This document shows, in pieces, positions 1 through 7,601 of a DNA stretch of 64,000 bases. The DNA is from Pseudomonas simiae (GTDB taxonomy: Bacteria > Pseudomonadota > Gammaproteobacteria > Pseudomonadales > Pseudomonadaceae), in assembly GCF_900111895.1 (NCBI RefSeq), contig NZ_FOKB01000007.1, positions 186,001-250,000 on the forward strand. The letters run 5' to 3'. The position numbers and the translations under genes are program-made. The first letter of the stretch is position 1. Each line of letters opens with the position of its first letter. Under the pieces are notes generated by a model that saw only the letters and a list, made by a program, of their open reading frames with translations, was not told the origin of the DNA and ran no database searches.

Positions 1-392
1 TTCCTGAATGGGCCAACGCGGCGTTTAAATACATCCAGACCCACTACTCCACCAACGAGCGTTACATTGCCCCTGTCAGCCTTGAGCCAGGGGACATTCT
101 GGTGATGGATAACCTGCGGGTCCTGCATGCCCGGCATAAATTCATCGATGGCAACCAACAGAGAAAAGTAGGAAGGCTGTGGATCGCTGATGACGCGAGC
201 ACCACATTCAAGAACATCCTGGATCAATCCCCGGTGCGCAGGGCCATGCTGCCCTTTCAGAACTACAATATTGCCCAGTCTGAAACCGCCGGGCATTCGT
301 TCATCGAGTACACCTGCGGCATCCGCGCCCAATCGAGCACATCGTTGCCAAACGCGCATAAGCAATTTGACAGTGCGCTTGAAGCGCTTTAA
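1..392 (+). CDS. TauD/TfdA-family Fe(II)/2-oxoglutarate dioxygenase, C-terminal fragment
   Basis: This is the 3' end of a gene whose start lies left of the window; the reading frame is open from base 3 to the TAA at 390-392. The visible part (about 129 residues) contains DNLRVLHAR followed by GRLWI. That matches the end of the TauD/clavaminate-synthase fold, where the distal iron-binding His (in LHAR) and a nearby Arg that holds 2-oxoglutarate sit just before the last strands. Such enzymes hydroxylate or desulfonate small molecules in the cytoplasm using O2. The substrate cannot be told from this fragment. It converges on hrpB, with a hairpin between them. The gene is not one I associate with the amn-to-ppa gene order, so it may be accessory. 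Confidence 0.8.
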   Translation, partial: PEWANAAFKYIQTHYSTNERYIAPVSLEPGDILVMDNLRVLHARHKFIDGNQQRKVGRLWIADDASTTFKNILDQSPVRRAMLPFQNYNIAQSETAGHSFIEYTCGIRAQSSTSLPNAHKQFDSALEAL

Positions 393-439
393 GCCCTTCA
401 AGACAACCTCCGTGCTCTGATTCAACGCGTTCAGCTAAC

Positions 440-465
440 CCCCCAGTCATCAAAACGACTGGGGG
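440..465. terminator. Hairpin between convergent genes
   Basis: A perfect 9-bp stem (CCCCCAGTC at 440-448 pairing with GACTGGGGG at 457-465) encloses an 8-nt loop. It sits between the stop of the dioxygenase and the stop of hrpB and probably ends transcription from one or both sides. The T-tract is weak on both strands, so efficiency is uncertain. Confidence 0.6.
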
Positions 466-477
466 AGTTACTTACAT

Positions 478-2988
478 TCAAGGCTTTCTGGGTTTGATTC
501 GGGCCGTCGCTTCGGCCACCAACGGGTCATCCGGCCAGTAGTGCTTGGGGTAGCGCCCTTTCAAATCCTTCTTCACCTCGGCATAGGTACTGCGCCAGAA
601 GTTCGCCAGGTCCTGCGTGACCTGCACCGGCCGCCGCGCCGGGGACAACAGGTGCAACTTCACGGCCACGCGCCCGCTGGCAATGCGCGGGGTGTCGGCC
701 AGCCCGAACAATTCCTGCAAGCGCACCGCCAGGATCGGCGGCTGTTCGCTGTAGTCCAAACGCACCGATGAGCCCGACGGCACTTTCACATGCTGTGGCG
801 CCAGTTCGTCCAAACGTTGGGGCAGTGGCCAGGGCAGCAGGTTGTGCAGGAAGCTGGAGATATCCAGGTTGGCGAAATGGCTCAGACGCGAGACTTTGCC
901 CAGGTAGGGCATCAGCCAGTGTTCAAGGCTGGCGAGCAACGCCTTGTCACTGAGGTCGGGCCATTCGCTGGTTTTGCCGGCGTCGAGCTGGCGCAACAAC
1001 ATGACCCGAGCCTGCCATTGCCGCAGTTCTGGCGTCCACGGCAGCAGTTCCAGGCCTTTGCGGCGTACCAGGTTGACCAGCGCCTGGCTGCGGGCGGATT
1101 CGTCGAGGCCAGTCAGCGGTTCGCGGCTGAGCACCAGTTCGCCGACTTTGCGTTGGCGTTCGGCGCGCAGTACGCCTTCGCGTTCGTCCCAATCGAGTTG
1201 GTCGACGTTGCGCACTTGCTCGGCCAGCACCGTGTCGAACAGCGCCGGGTCGAAATCCGCCGCCAAGTAGATACGTTCCTCACGCTGGCCCTGGCGGCTA
1301 CCCAGGTCGGCGATCACCAGCCAAGCCTGTTTCATCAGGCTGTCAGCCTCCGCGAACAGCGCGGCGCGGCCGTTGGCCAGGCGGTACTCGGCACCGCCGG
1401 GGCGACGCTGCTGGGCGACGCGATCCGGGTAGGCCAGTGCCAGCAAGGCACCGAGCCAGCGCGGGTGATCGGGGTCGGCAACGGGTTGTGTGGCCTGGCC
1501 TCTTAGGTAGCCTCGGTATTGTCGCGCCAGTTGCTTGGCCCGCTGTACACCGCCTTGAGTGCCGCGTGCACGCTCTTCGCCGGACAACAGCGCCAATCGA
1601 CTGTGCAAATCCGCACCGCCACCGCGCAAGATGTCGCGCTCTCCCAGCAGGGCCGCCACATCGCATGCCGTCGCCGCCAACCCAAGAGCCTGCCCGCGCA
1701 GCAGCAGATGGGCGATACGCGGATGGGCCGGCAACTCGGCCATCTTCTGCCCGTGAGCGGTGAGTTTTTCTTCATCCAACGCACCGAGGCGCCCCAGCAG
1801 ATCCTGGGCCTGGGCATACGCCGCCGTCGGCGGCACATCCAGCCAGACCAATTGATGGGGCGTGACGCCCCAGCGCGCCAGTTGCAAAGCCAGGCCGGCC
1901 AGGTCGGCGGCGAGGATTTCCGCACTGCCGTAGGCGGCCAGGCCTTCGTGTTGGTCTTCGGACCACAGGCGATAACACACGCCCGGCTCCAGGCGCCCTG
2001 CTCGACCGGCGCGCTGGGTGGCGCTGGCGCGGGAAATGCGCTGGGTGTCGAGGCGGGTCATGCCGCTTCCGGGGTCGAAACGCGGCACCCGCGCCAACCC
2101 GGCGTCGATCACGACGCGCACGCCGTTGATGGTGAGGCTGGTCTCGGCAATGTTGGTCGCCAGCACGACCTTGCGTTTGCCGACGGGCGCCGGGTCGATG
2201 GCGGCGCGTTGAGCGTTGAGGTCCAGTTCGCCATGCAGCGGGCACAACACCACATCCGCGCGCTCGCCGAGGGCGTCAGCCAGTTGCTGGTTGACCCGGC
2301 GAATCTCCGCCTGCCCCGGCAGGAACACCAGCACGCTGCCGGTTTCGTCTTGCAGGGCGTCGAGGACAGTCTGCACCACACGCGGTTCGATGAATTCACC
2401 GGGTTGGTAGGGGCGGCCCCAGCGCATCTGCACCGGGAACATGCGCCCTTCGCTGCGCAGGATTGGCGCGTTGTCCAGCAGCCCGGCCAGGCGTTCGCCT
2501 TCGAGGGTGGCAGACATCAACAGGATTTTCAGCGGTTGATCATCGCGAAAGAGTTCGCGGCCGTTCAGGCTCAAGGCCAGCGCCAGGTCGGCGTCGAGGC
2601 TGCGCTCGTGAAACTCATCGAAGATCAGCAGGCCCACGCCGTCCAGCGCCGGATCGTCCTGCAGGCGGCGGGTGAGGATGCCTTCGGTGACCACTTCGAT
2701 GCGCGTATTGGGGCCGACCTTGCTGTCCAGACGAATGCGATAGCCGACGGTTTCACCGACTTTTTCACCCAACTCGCTGGCCAGACGCTCGGCCGCCGCG
2801 CGGGCTGCGAGACGACGGGGTTCGAGCATCAGGATGGTCTGCCCGGCCAGCCAGGGCTCGTTCAACAAGGCCAAGGGCACACGGGTAGTTTTACCGGCGC
2901 CGGGGGGCGCTTCCAGCACGGCTTCATGGCGATTCGCCAAGGCGTCACGCAGTGCGGGTAAAACTTCATCAATCGGCAACGAATTCAT
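478..2988 (-). CDS. hrpB: ATP-dependent RNA helicase HrpB (DEAH family)
   Basis: Cytoplasmic DEAH-box helicase of 836 residues. Visible motifs are Walker A GAGKT at residues 30-34, the DEFH box at 124-127, an MSATL motif near 158 and QRAGRAGR (motif VI) near 345. The C-terminal half fits the HrpB-specific region, and the length matches the family (about 820-840). The chosen ATG begins MNSLPIDEVLPAL and has GGAG about 8 nt upstream. An in-frame extension upstream lacks a ribosome-binding site and similarity to the family. HrpB is widespread in proteobacteria, but its physiological RNA target is poorly defined. It is monocistronic, divergent from the small lipoprotein gene and separated from it by a REP element. 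Confidence 0.95.
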   Translation of the reverse strand: MNSLPIDEVLPALRDALANRHEAVLEAPPGAGKTTRVPLALLNEPWLAGQTILMLEPRRLAARAAAERLASELGEKVGETVGYRIRLDSKVGPNTRIEVVTEGILTRRLQDDPALDGVGLLIFDEFHERSLDADLALALSLNGRELFRDDQPLKILLMSATLEGERLAGLLDNAPILRSEGRMFPVQMRWGRPYQPGEFIEPRVVQTVLDALQDETGSVLVFLPGQAEIRRVNQQLADALGERADVVLCPLHGELDLNAQRAAIDPAPVGKRKVVLATNIAETSLTINGVRVVIDAGLARVPRFDPGSGMTRLDTQRISRASATQRAGRAGRLEPGVCYRLWSEDQHEGLAAYGSAEILAADLAGLALQLARWGVTPHQLVWLDVPPTAAYAQAQDLLGRLGALDEEKLTAHGQKMAELPAHPRIAHLLLRGQALGLAATACDVAALLGERDILRGGGADLHSRLALLSGEERARGTQGGVQRAKQLARQYRGYLRGQATQPVADPDHPRWLGALLALAYPDRVAQQRRPGGAEYRLANGRAALFAEADSLMKQAWLVIADLGSRQGQREERIYLAADFDPALFDTVLAEQVRNVDQLDWDEREGVLRAERQRKVGELVLSREPLTGLDESARSQALVNLVRRKGLELLPWTPELRQWQARVMLLRQLDAGKTSEWPDLSDKALLASLEHWLMPYLGKVSRLSHFANLDISSFLHNLLPWPLPQRLDELAPQHVKVPSGSSVRLDYSEQPPILAVRLQELFGLADTPRIASGRVAVKLHLLSPARRPVQVTQDLANFWRSTYAEVKKDLKGRYPKHYWPDDPLVAEATARIKPRKP

Positions 2989-3088
2989 ACTGGCTCCAAA
3001 GCAGAGCGGCGAGTATAACGGCGAACTGCCGGATGCCGACGCTGGTCTGAAAAACACCACCAGCTGCGCCTGGCTACGCGGTCAAAGG

Positions 3089-3172
3089 TGGGAGCTGGCT
3101 TGCCTGCGATACTGACAACTCGGTCTTTCAAATAAGCCGAGGGGGTGCCATCGCAGGCAAGCCAGCCCCCAC
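3089..3172. repeat. REP pair (GTGGGAGCTGGCTTGCCTGCGAT type)
   Basis: Two inverted REP arms, 3089-3110 and 3150-3172, flank a 39-bp spacer between the divergent starts of hrpB and the lipoprotein gene. The right arm has a run of C in place of CT. Confidence 0.9.
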
Positions 3173-3238
3173 ATTAGAGCGGTGTTGCTCGGCAGTATTG
3201 TCATATAGTCCCGTATCAATCGTGTTCAGGAGAATGTT

Positions 3239-3658
3239 ATGCGTATCGCTTCCCGTGTCATTGGCGGTGTCCTCGCCGTCACCCTGCTGAGCCAATTGAC
3301 GGCCTGCGGTTCGATCTTCTACCCGGACCGCCGTGGCCAGATCGACGGCAAGATTGACCCGACCATTGCCGTGCTCGATGCGGTGGGCCTGCTGTTCTAT
3401 GTGATCCCCGGCCTGATCGCGTTCGGCGTGGACTTCGCCACTGGCGCTATCTACTTCGAACCGGGCAAGACCGCCCAGGTCGATCCGCAAAAACTCCACG
3501 AAGCCATTGGCGCCGACGGCAAGGTCGACAACGCCAAGCTGCAAAGCATCATCCAGAAAGAAACCGGCCGCAGCCTGCCGCTGGACGACCCGCGAATGAT
3601 CCAGTTCAAGGGCAGCGTACAACAGCTCGCCAGCCTGGGCCTGCAACCCGCCGCCTAA
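3239..3658 (+). CDS. Small conserved lipoprotein of unknown function
   Basis: A 139-residue protein with a lipoprotein signal peptide: positive start MRIASR, hydrophobic core, lipobox LTAC with the lipidated Cys near residue 24. The next residue is Gly, so outer-membrane sorting is likely. The mature part has one hydrophobic stretch (about 46-68, rich in Val, Leu, Ile and Gly) and a soluble C-terminus. AGGAG at 3228-3232 supports the ATG. I recognise it only as a conserved Pseudomonas lipoprotein; no enzymatic motif is visible. It lies 15 bp upstream of fieF and may be cotranscribed with it, but nothing shows a functional link. Confidence 0.8.
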   Translation: MRIASRVIGGVLAVTLLSQLTACGSIFYPDRRGQIDGKIDPTIAVLDAVGLLFYVIPGLIAFGVDFATGAIYFEPGKTAQVDPQKLHEAIGADGKVDNAKLQSIIQKETGRSLPLDDPRMIQFKGSVQQLASLGLQPAA

Positions 3659-3673
3659 GGATTCGACCCGCCT

Positions 3674-4567
3674 ATGACCAGCAGTCCCGAACACGCCAGG
3701 CTCTTGCGCCTGGCCACTCGCGCTTCGGTGGGTGTGGCCTGTGCGTTGATTATCACCAAGTCCATCGCCTGGTGGTTCAGCGGCTCGGTGAGCATGCTCG
3801 CCGGGTTGACCGACTCGCTGCTGGACGGCGTGACCTCACTGCTGAACCTGCTCGCGGTGCATTACGCGCTGCGCCCGGCCGATGACGATCACCGTTATGG
3901 GCATGGCAAGGCCGAGTCGCTGGCAGGCATGGCACAGGCGCTGTTTATCGGCGGCAGTGCGGTGTTGATCGCGCTCCAGGCCTACGAGCGCTTGCAACAC
4001 CCGGAACCTGTGGGCGCGCCGTGGTTGAGCATTGGTGTGATCGTGTTTTCCCTGGTGCTGACAGTAGCCTTATTGATGCTGCAGCACCGGGTGATCCGTG
4101 AAACCGGCTCCAACGCCGTGCGCGCGGACTCACTGCACTACCGCTCGGACCTGATGCTCAACGGCAGCATCCTGGTGGCGCTGGTGGTGGCAGGTTTTGG
4201 CTACCATCAGGTGGACGCTTGGTTCGGCCTGGGGATTGCCGCCTACATCTTGTGGAGCGCGATCCAGATCGCCCGGGAAAGCTTCGCGGTGTTGATGGAT
4301 GAGGAACTGCCGCCGGACGTCAGCCAGCACATGCTGGAACTGGCCCGCGGCGTACCGGGCGTATTGGGTGCGCATGATTTGCGCACGCGGATTTCCGGCA
4401 GCCATTGGTTTGTGCAGCTGCACCTGGAATTGCCGGGGGAATTGACGCTGTCAGTGGCCCATGGCATCAGCGACCAGGCCGCCGATGCCATTCACAAGGC
4501 TTACCCGCGTGCCGAAGTACTGGTGCACGCCGACCCGCGGGAAGTGGTCACGGGCAATAAAACCTAG
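3674..4567 (+). CDS. fieF: Cation diffusion facilitator (FieF-type Fe/Zn efflux)
   Basis: Inner-membrane CDF transporter of 297 residues that exports divalent metals (Fe2+, Zn2+, Cd2+ in characterised FieF) in exchange for protons. Diagnostic features are the DSLLD motif in the second membrane helix (about residues 47-51), DDHRYGHGKAESL in the loop after helix 2, about six membrane helices, and a cytoplasmic C-terminal metal-binding domain (about 205-290) with GVLGAHDLRTR. The length matches E. coli FieF (300). The stop codon overlaps the stop of the convergent DUF6515 gene in the palindrome CTAG (4564-4567). Metal specificity is inferred from family similarity. Confidence 0.9.
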   Translation: MTSSPEHARLLRLATRASVGVACALIITKSIAWWFSGSVSMLAGLTDSLLDGVTSLLNLLAVHYALRPADDDHRYGHGKAESLAGMAQALFIGGSAVLIALQAYERLQHPEPVGAPWLSIGVIVFSLVLTVALLMLQHRVIRETGSNAVRADSLHYRSDLMLNGSILVALVVAGFGYHQVDAWFGLGIAAYILWSAIQIARESFAVLMDEELPPDVSQHMLELARGVPGVLGAHDLRTRISGSHWFVQLHLELPGELTLSVAHGISDQAADAIHKAYPRAEVLVHADPREVVTGNKT

Positions 4568-5610
4568 TACTGCACCTGATAACCACGGCTGCTCAGGCAG
4601 TTGCCCTGGGCCTGGCGGTAGGTTTGCACCACCGCCGGGTCGGGGGCGTAGGTGACTTGCTGCGGGTCGAAGCCGCTCTGCTGAACGGCCCAGCGATAAC
4701 AGTCATAACCGTCCTGTTGTACCTGCGCCGGTGACTGGCCGTTGGCCGGATACGCCACCACGTCATAGCCATTGCCTTGCGGCGCGGGCGGCGGTGCAGG
4801 CACGGCAACTGGCGGTTGCACCACCACATACTGCTGGGAGCTGCTTTCGTAGGTGTAATAGGCGCCGGCGGCGAGGAAGAACAGCGCGCCGCCCACCCAC
4901 ACTTCACGGGCGTAGTCCGGCAGGTAATGCACGCGGATGCCGTAAGGCGGCGTCACCACCACATAGCGCGGGCCTTGTGGACGGTACCAATAGCCGCCGG
5001 AGTAGAAGTAATCCTGGCCACGGTAAGGCACGCGGTAATTGCGGTCGGGGAAGCGGTCGATCACGTAGCCGGGGCGATGTTGCGGGCCTGGGCCCCAGCC
5101 GTTGCCATGGCCGTCGGGACGACCGGGCCAGCGGTTGTCGCCGGGACGCGAGCCCGGGCCGCCGGCTTCCCAGTGCGGGTTGCCGTCATTGCGTCGAGGG
5201 ATGTCGCGGTAGTAGCCCTGGCGCGGTTCCTGGGTCTGGCGCACGGTGTCGGGGCGACTCTGGATCGGCAGGTTATTCGAGGGTTGTGGTTGTGGCTGCG
5301 GCCGCCCCTGCTCGTTACCTTGGGGGTGCCCCTGCCATTGGCCGCCACTGTTCTGGCCACCTCGATCAAAATGCTGATTCTGCGGGCGTGGCTGATTGTT
5401 TTCCGGCCGAGGCTGGTTGTTCTGTGGACGCGAGGGGTTATTCTGCGGGCGCGGCTGTTCATTCCCCCCTGGCCGTCCGCCCTCCGGCCCTCTTTCGTGC
5501 TGTCCACCGCCGTCACCGCGCGGCCCGTTGTCACGCTCCTCGGCCACTGCCTGGGCGCCAACGGTGACCATCAGCAAACCTACACCTGCCATACGCCAGA
5601 TGCGCTTCAT
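4564..5610 (-). CDS. DUF6515-type exported protein with Asn/Gln/Pro-rich linker
   Basis: A protein of 348 residues from the ATG at 5610, which has AGGA about 6 nt upstream; an in-frame GTG 12 bases further up has no such site. It begins with a signal peptide (MKRIWRMAGVGLLMV then AVAEE). Residues about 25-190 are low complexity: repeated PQNN/PRPQ blocks, then Gly/Arg/Pro/Asp-rich segments. A conserved core follows (YFYSGGYWYRP, VVTPPYGIRVHYLP, then a hydrophobic stretch ALFFLAAGAYYTYE), typical of DUF6515. The C-terminal 50 residues (GYDCYRWAVQQSGFDP and CLSSRGYQVQY) hold the protein's only two visible mature cysteines. It is probably envelope-located. Function is unknown. It converges on fieF with overlapping stops. 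Confidence 0.8.
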   Translation of the reverse strand: MKRIWRMAGVGLLMVTVGAQAVAEERDNGPRGDGGGQHERGPEGGRPGGNEQPRPQNNPSRPQNNQPRPENNQPRPQNQHFDRGGQNSGGQWQGHPQGNEQGRPQPQPQPSNNLPIQSRPDTVRQTQEPRQGYYRDIPRRNDGNPHWEAGGPGSRPGDNRWPGRPDGHGNGWGPGPQHRPGYVIDRFPDRNYRVPYRGQDYFYSGGYWYRPQGPRYVVVTPPYGIRVHYLPDYAREVWVGGALFFLAAGAYYTYESSSQQYVVVQPPVAVPAPPPAPQGNGYDVVAYPANGQSPAQVQQDGYDCYRWAVQQSGFDPQQVTYAPDPAVVQTYRQAQGNCLSSRGYQVQY

Positions 5611-5689
5611 GCTATTCCTCACTGCGGATTAGGGCCTGTCCATGAGACTGGAAAAGCCAGGCCCGGTTCGCGGACAGGTTATCAGCAGG

Positions 5690-5723
5690 CAAAAGAAAAG
5701 GGGTGACCCGTCGGCCACCCCTT
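5690..5723 (-). terminator. Rho-independent terminator on the minus strand with no annotated gene upstream
   Basis: Read on the minus strand, AAGGGGTG (5723-5716) pairs with CACCCCTT (5705-5698) around a 10-nt loop and is followed at once by a TTTTCTTTT tract. The plus strand has no T-tract here, so it acts leftward. No gene lies to its right on the minus strand, which points to an unannotated transcript. Confidence 0.7.
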
Positions 5724-5900
5724 GAGAATTTCGTCCTGGCTCAACGCTTTTGGCGTTGGCTCACCTCACGCCGTCTTGTGGACAGTGTGCAGCCTGGAGG
5801 CCGGCTCAACCCTGCTGGGGTGGCGGCCGCAGCGGGCCTGATTGGGCTCGCTGCAAGTGGACTGTTGTCCAGGCGGTGATTCTGTTGATAAAGATACCCG
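5690..5900 (-). ncRNA. Candidate small RNA ending at the orphan terminator
   Basis: The 398-bp gap between the DUF6515 start (5610) and the Lrp gene (6009) has no convincing reading frame. On the minus strand it ends in a strong intrinsic terminator, preceded by a second small hairpin (CAACGC/GCGTTG, 5742-5758). The stretch 5740-5900 is GC-rich and has several short inverted segments. The 5' end given here is a guess, as I could not identify a convincing promoter. It does not match any small RNA I know by sequence. It could instead be the remains of a lost minus-strand gene. Confidence 0.35.
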
Positions 5901-5946
5901 TCAGCGCCCGGCAGATGATTGCGAAGATTGCGTCAATAAACAGTGC

Positions 5947-5976
5947 TTGCGCAATTTTTAACCCTTCATGGATAAT
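5947..5976 (+). promoter_or_regulatory. Possible sigma-70 promoter of the Lrp/AsnC regulator
   Basis: TTGCGC (5947-5952) and GATAAT (5971-5976) are separated by 18 bp, placing a start about 25 bp before the ATG at 6009. The surrounding sequence is AT-rich compared with its flanks, as Lrp-family promoters often are. Confidence 0.4.
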
Positions 5977-6008
5977 TCACCGCAATAGTTACGACAAAGG
6001 CCAACCCA

Positions 6009-6488
6009 ATGAGCAAGCTTGACCGATACGACCTGAGTATTTTGGCGGAATTGCAACGTGATGCGAGGATCTCCAACCAGGAGTTGGCCGAACGCATCGG
6101 CTTGTCGCCGTCGCCGTGCTCGCGCCGGGTCAAGCAGTTGGAAGACGACGGCTACATCGCTCGCCAGGTCGCGTTACTCGACCGCAAGATGCTCGGCCTG
6201 AGCCTCACCGCCTATGTGCTGATCGGCATGGACCGCCACACCCCGGAGCGTTTCGAGAACTTTGAAGCGGCGATCCGCACCCTGCCCCAGGTGCTGGAAT
6301 GCAGTTTGGTCACCGGGATGGATGCGGACTATCAGTTGAAAGTGGTGGTGCCGGACATGGATCACTACCAGAAGTTGCTGCTGGGGCATCTGACCCGCAT
6401 TGAAGGTGTGACCAGTGTGCGGTCAAGCTTTGTGCTGAACCAGGTGCTTAACAGCACCGAATTGCCGCTGACGCACCTGCGCACCTGA
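6009..6488 (+). CDS. Lrp/AsnC-family transcriptional regulator
   Basis: DNA-binding regulator of 159 residues. An N-terminal winged helix-turn-helix (about 5-64: LDRYDLSILAELQRDARISN, then ELAERIGLSPSPCSRRVKQLE) is followed by a RAM/AsnC ligand-binding domain (about 70-150) that forms dimers and octamers and senses amino acids. The length is typical (150-165). SPSPCSRRVKQLE is the recognition-helix pattern of the Lrp branch. Members near a target gene usually sense one amino acid, but no transporter or catabolic gene lies next to it, so the ligand is unknown. It ends 25 bp before a REP pair. Confidence 0.9.
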   Translation: MSKLDRYDLSILAELQRDARISNQELAERIGLSPSPCSRRVKQLEDDGYIARQVALLDRKMLGLSLTAYVLIGMDRHTPERFENFEAAIRTLPQVLECSLVTGMDADYQLKVVVPDMDHYQKLLLGHLTRIEGVTSVRSSFVLNQVLNSTELPLTHLRT

Positions 6489-6512
6489 TTTCAAGAACAC
6501 TGTAGATCCCCT

Positions 6513-6599
6513 GTGGGAGCGGGCTTGCTCGCGAATGCGGTCTGTCAGTTGATGAATAGGTGACTGACCCACCGCATTCGCGAGCAAACCCGCTCTCAC
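6513..6599. repeat. REP pair (GTGGGAGCGGGCTTGCTCGCGAA type)
   Basis: Inverted arms 6513-6540 and 6571-6599 share the extension ATGCGG/CCGCAT and lie between the Lrp regulator and the DUF2788 gene. The right arm has two substitutions (AAACCCGCTCTCAC). Confidence 0.9.
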
Positions 6600-6681
6600 C
6601 GTTGGACGCACTTCGATCCAGGTCAATGTTGCGTCTGTAACGCTGCCGTATACTGCCCGCCTGCCCTGCTGGAACGCCCGA

Positions 6682-6900
6682 ATGAACAACATCGACCCCG
6701 CCCTGTTTGAAGAATGGATGATGACCGGTCTGGTCACCCTGCTGATCATTTTCATGGGCTTTATCGTCTGGGACCTGGCGAAGAAGTCCAAGGCCGGGCG
6801 CTTTGGCTCTTTCATCCTGTTCTTCGTCTTGGGCCTGGGCGTGGCCGCGTTCATCATCAAGAGCGTGGTGATCGGCCTGATCGAGTCCGGCGCCTTATAA
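6682..6900 (+). CDS. DUF2788 small inner-membrane protein
   Basis: A 72-residue protein with two predicted membrane helices (about 15-32 and 43-62) separated by the basic loop DLAKKSKAGRFG. This matches DUF2788, a family of short proteobacterial membrane proteins without known function. A TATACT at 6649-6654 could be its -10 element, but no good -35 is visible. Its stop overlaps that of the convergent pseudouridine synthase gene through the palindrome TTATAA (6895-6900). Confidence 0.8.
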   Translation: MNNIDPALFEEWMMTGLVTLLIIFMGFIVWDLAKKSKAGRFGSFILFFVLGLGVAAFIIKSVVIGLIESGAL

Positions 6901-7530
6901 GCGCGCCGGCACTTCCTTCCACTGGCCTTGATCCAGGCCGTCGATCGTCCAATCGCCAATGCGCACGCGCACCAGGCGCAAGGTGGGCAACCCCACGGCG
7001 GCGGTCATGCGCCGTACCTGGCGGTTACGTCCCTCGCGAATCACCAATTCAAGCCAATAAGTCGGTATGTTTTTGCGAAAGCGCACAGGTGGGTTGCGCG
7101 GCCATAACTGGGGCTCATCCAACTGCCGCGCTTGGGCAGGCAACGTCTTGCCGTCATTCAACTCGACACCATCGCGCAGGCGTTGCAGTTGCTCTTCCGT
7201 CGGTTCGCCTTCCACCTGCACCCAGTAGGTTTTCGCCAGCTTGTGCTTGGGGTCGGCAATGCGCGCCTGCAACTGGCCATCGTTGGTCAGCAGCAACAGA
7301 CCTTCGCTGTCACGGTCCAGGCGGCCCGCCGGATAGATGCCGGGGATGGCGATGAAATCCTTGAGGGTCGCACGCCCGCCTTCGTCGCTGAACTGGGTCA
7401 GCACGTCAAAGGGTTTATTGAACAGGATCAATTTCGGCTCGGCCGGTGGCGCCTTGGCGACACGCCGCGTTGCGGAATACGGAGGTTTCACGCCGGGGCG
7501 GCGAGAATCGGGACGGGTGGGACGCGACAT
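6895..7530 (-). CDS. rluE: 23S rRNA pseudouridine synthase, RluE/RsuA family
   Basis: A protein of 211 residues that isomerises a uridine in rRNA. The N-terminal 30 residues are basic and disordered. The catalytic motif GRLDRDSEGLLLLTNDG (about residues 71-87) holds the nucleophilic Asp of the RsuA/RluB/E/F group. The C-terminal REGRNRQVRRM motif is also typical. There is no S4 domain, and length and architecture fit RluE (E. coli 217 residues; U2457 of 23S rRNA), so that assignment is preferred over RsuA, RluB and RluF. The ATG at 7530 was chosen; an upstream in-frame TTG at 7563 would add 11 unconserved residues. Confidence 0.85.
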   Translation of the reverse strand: MSRPTRPDSRRPGVKPPYSATRRVAKAPPAEPKLILFNKPFDVLTQFSDEGGRATLKDFIAIPGIYPAGRLDRDSEGLLLLTNDGQLQARIADPKHKLAKTYWVQVEGEPTEEQLQRLRDGVELNDGKTLPAQARQLDEPQLWPRNPPVRFRKNIPTYWLELVIREGRNRQVRRMTAAVGLPTLRLVRVRIGDWTIDGLDQGQWKEVPARL

Positions 7531-7601
7531 GGCAAAGGAACATCTAACGGTCAGGACCGACAATGCTAGTGGCCTGACCGTTAAATGACCATCCCAACCG
7601 C

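Noticed and set aside
5750..6022. Plus-strand 90-codon frame in the gap before the Lrp gene
   Set aside because: No ribosome-binding site, Trp/Cys-rich unlikely composition, overlaps the Lrp start, and the opposite strand has a terminator that fits a small RNA better.
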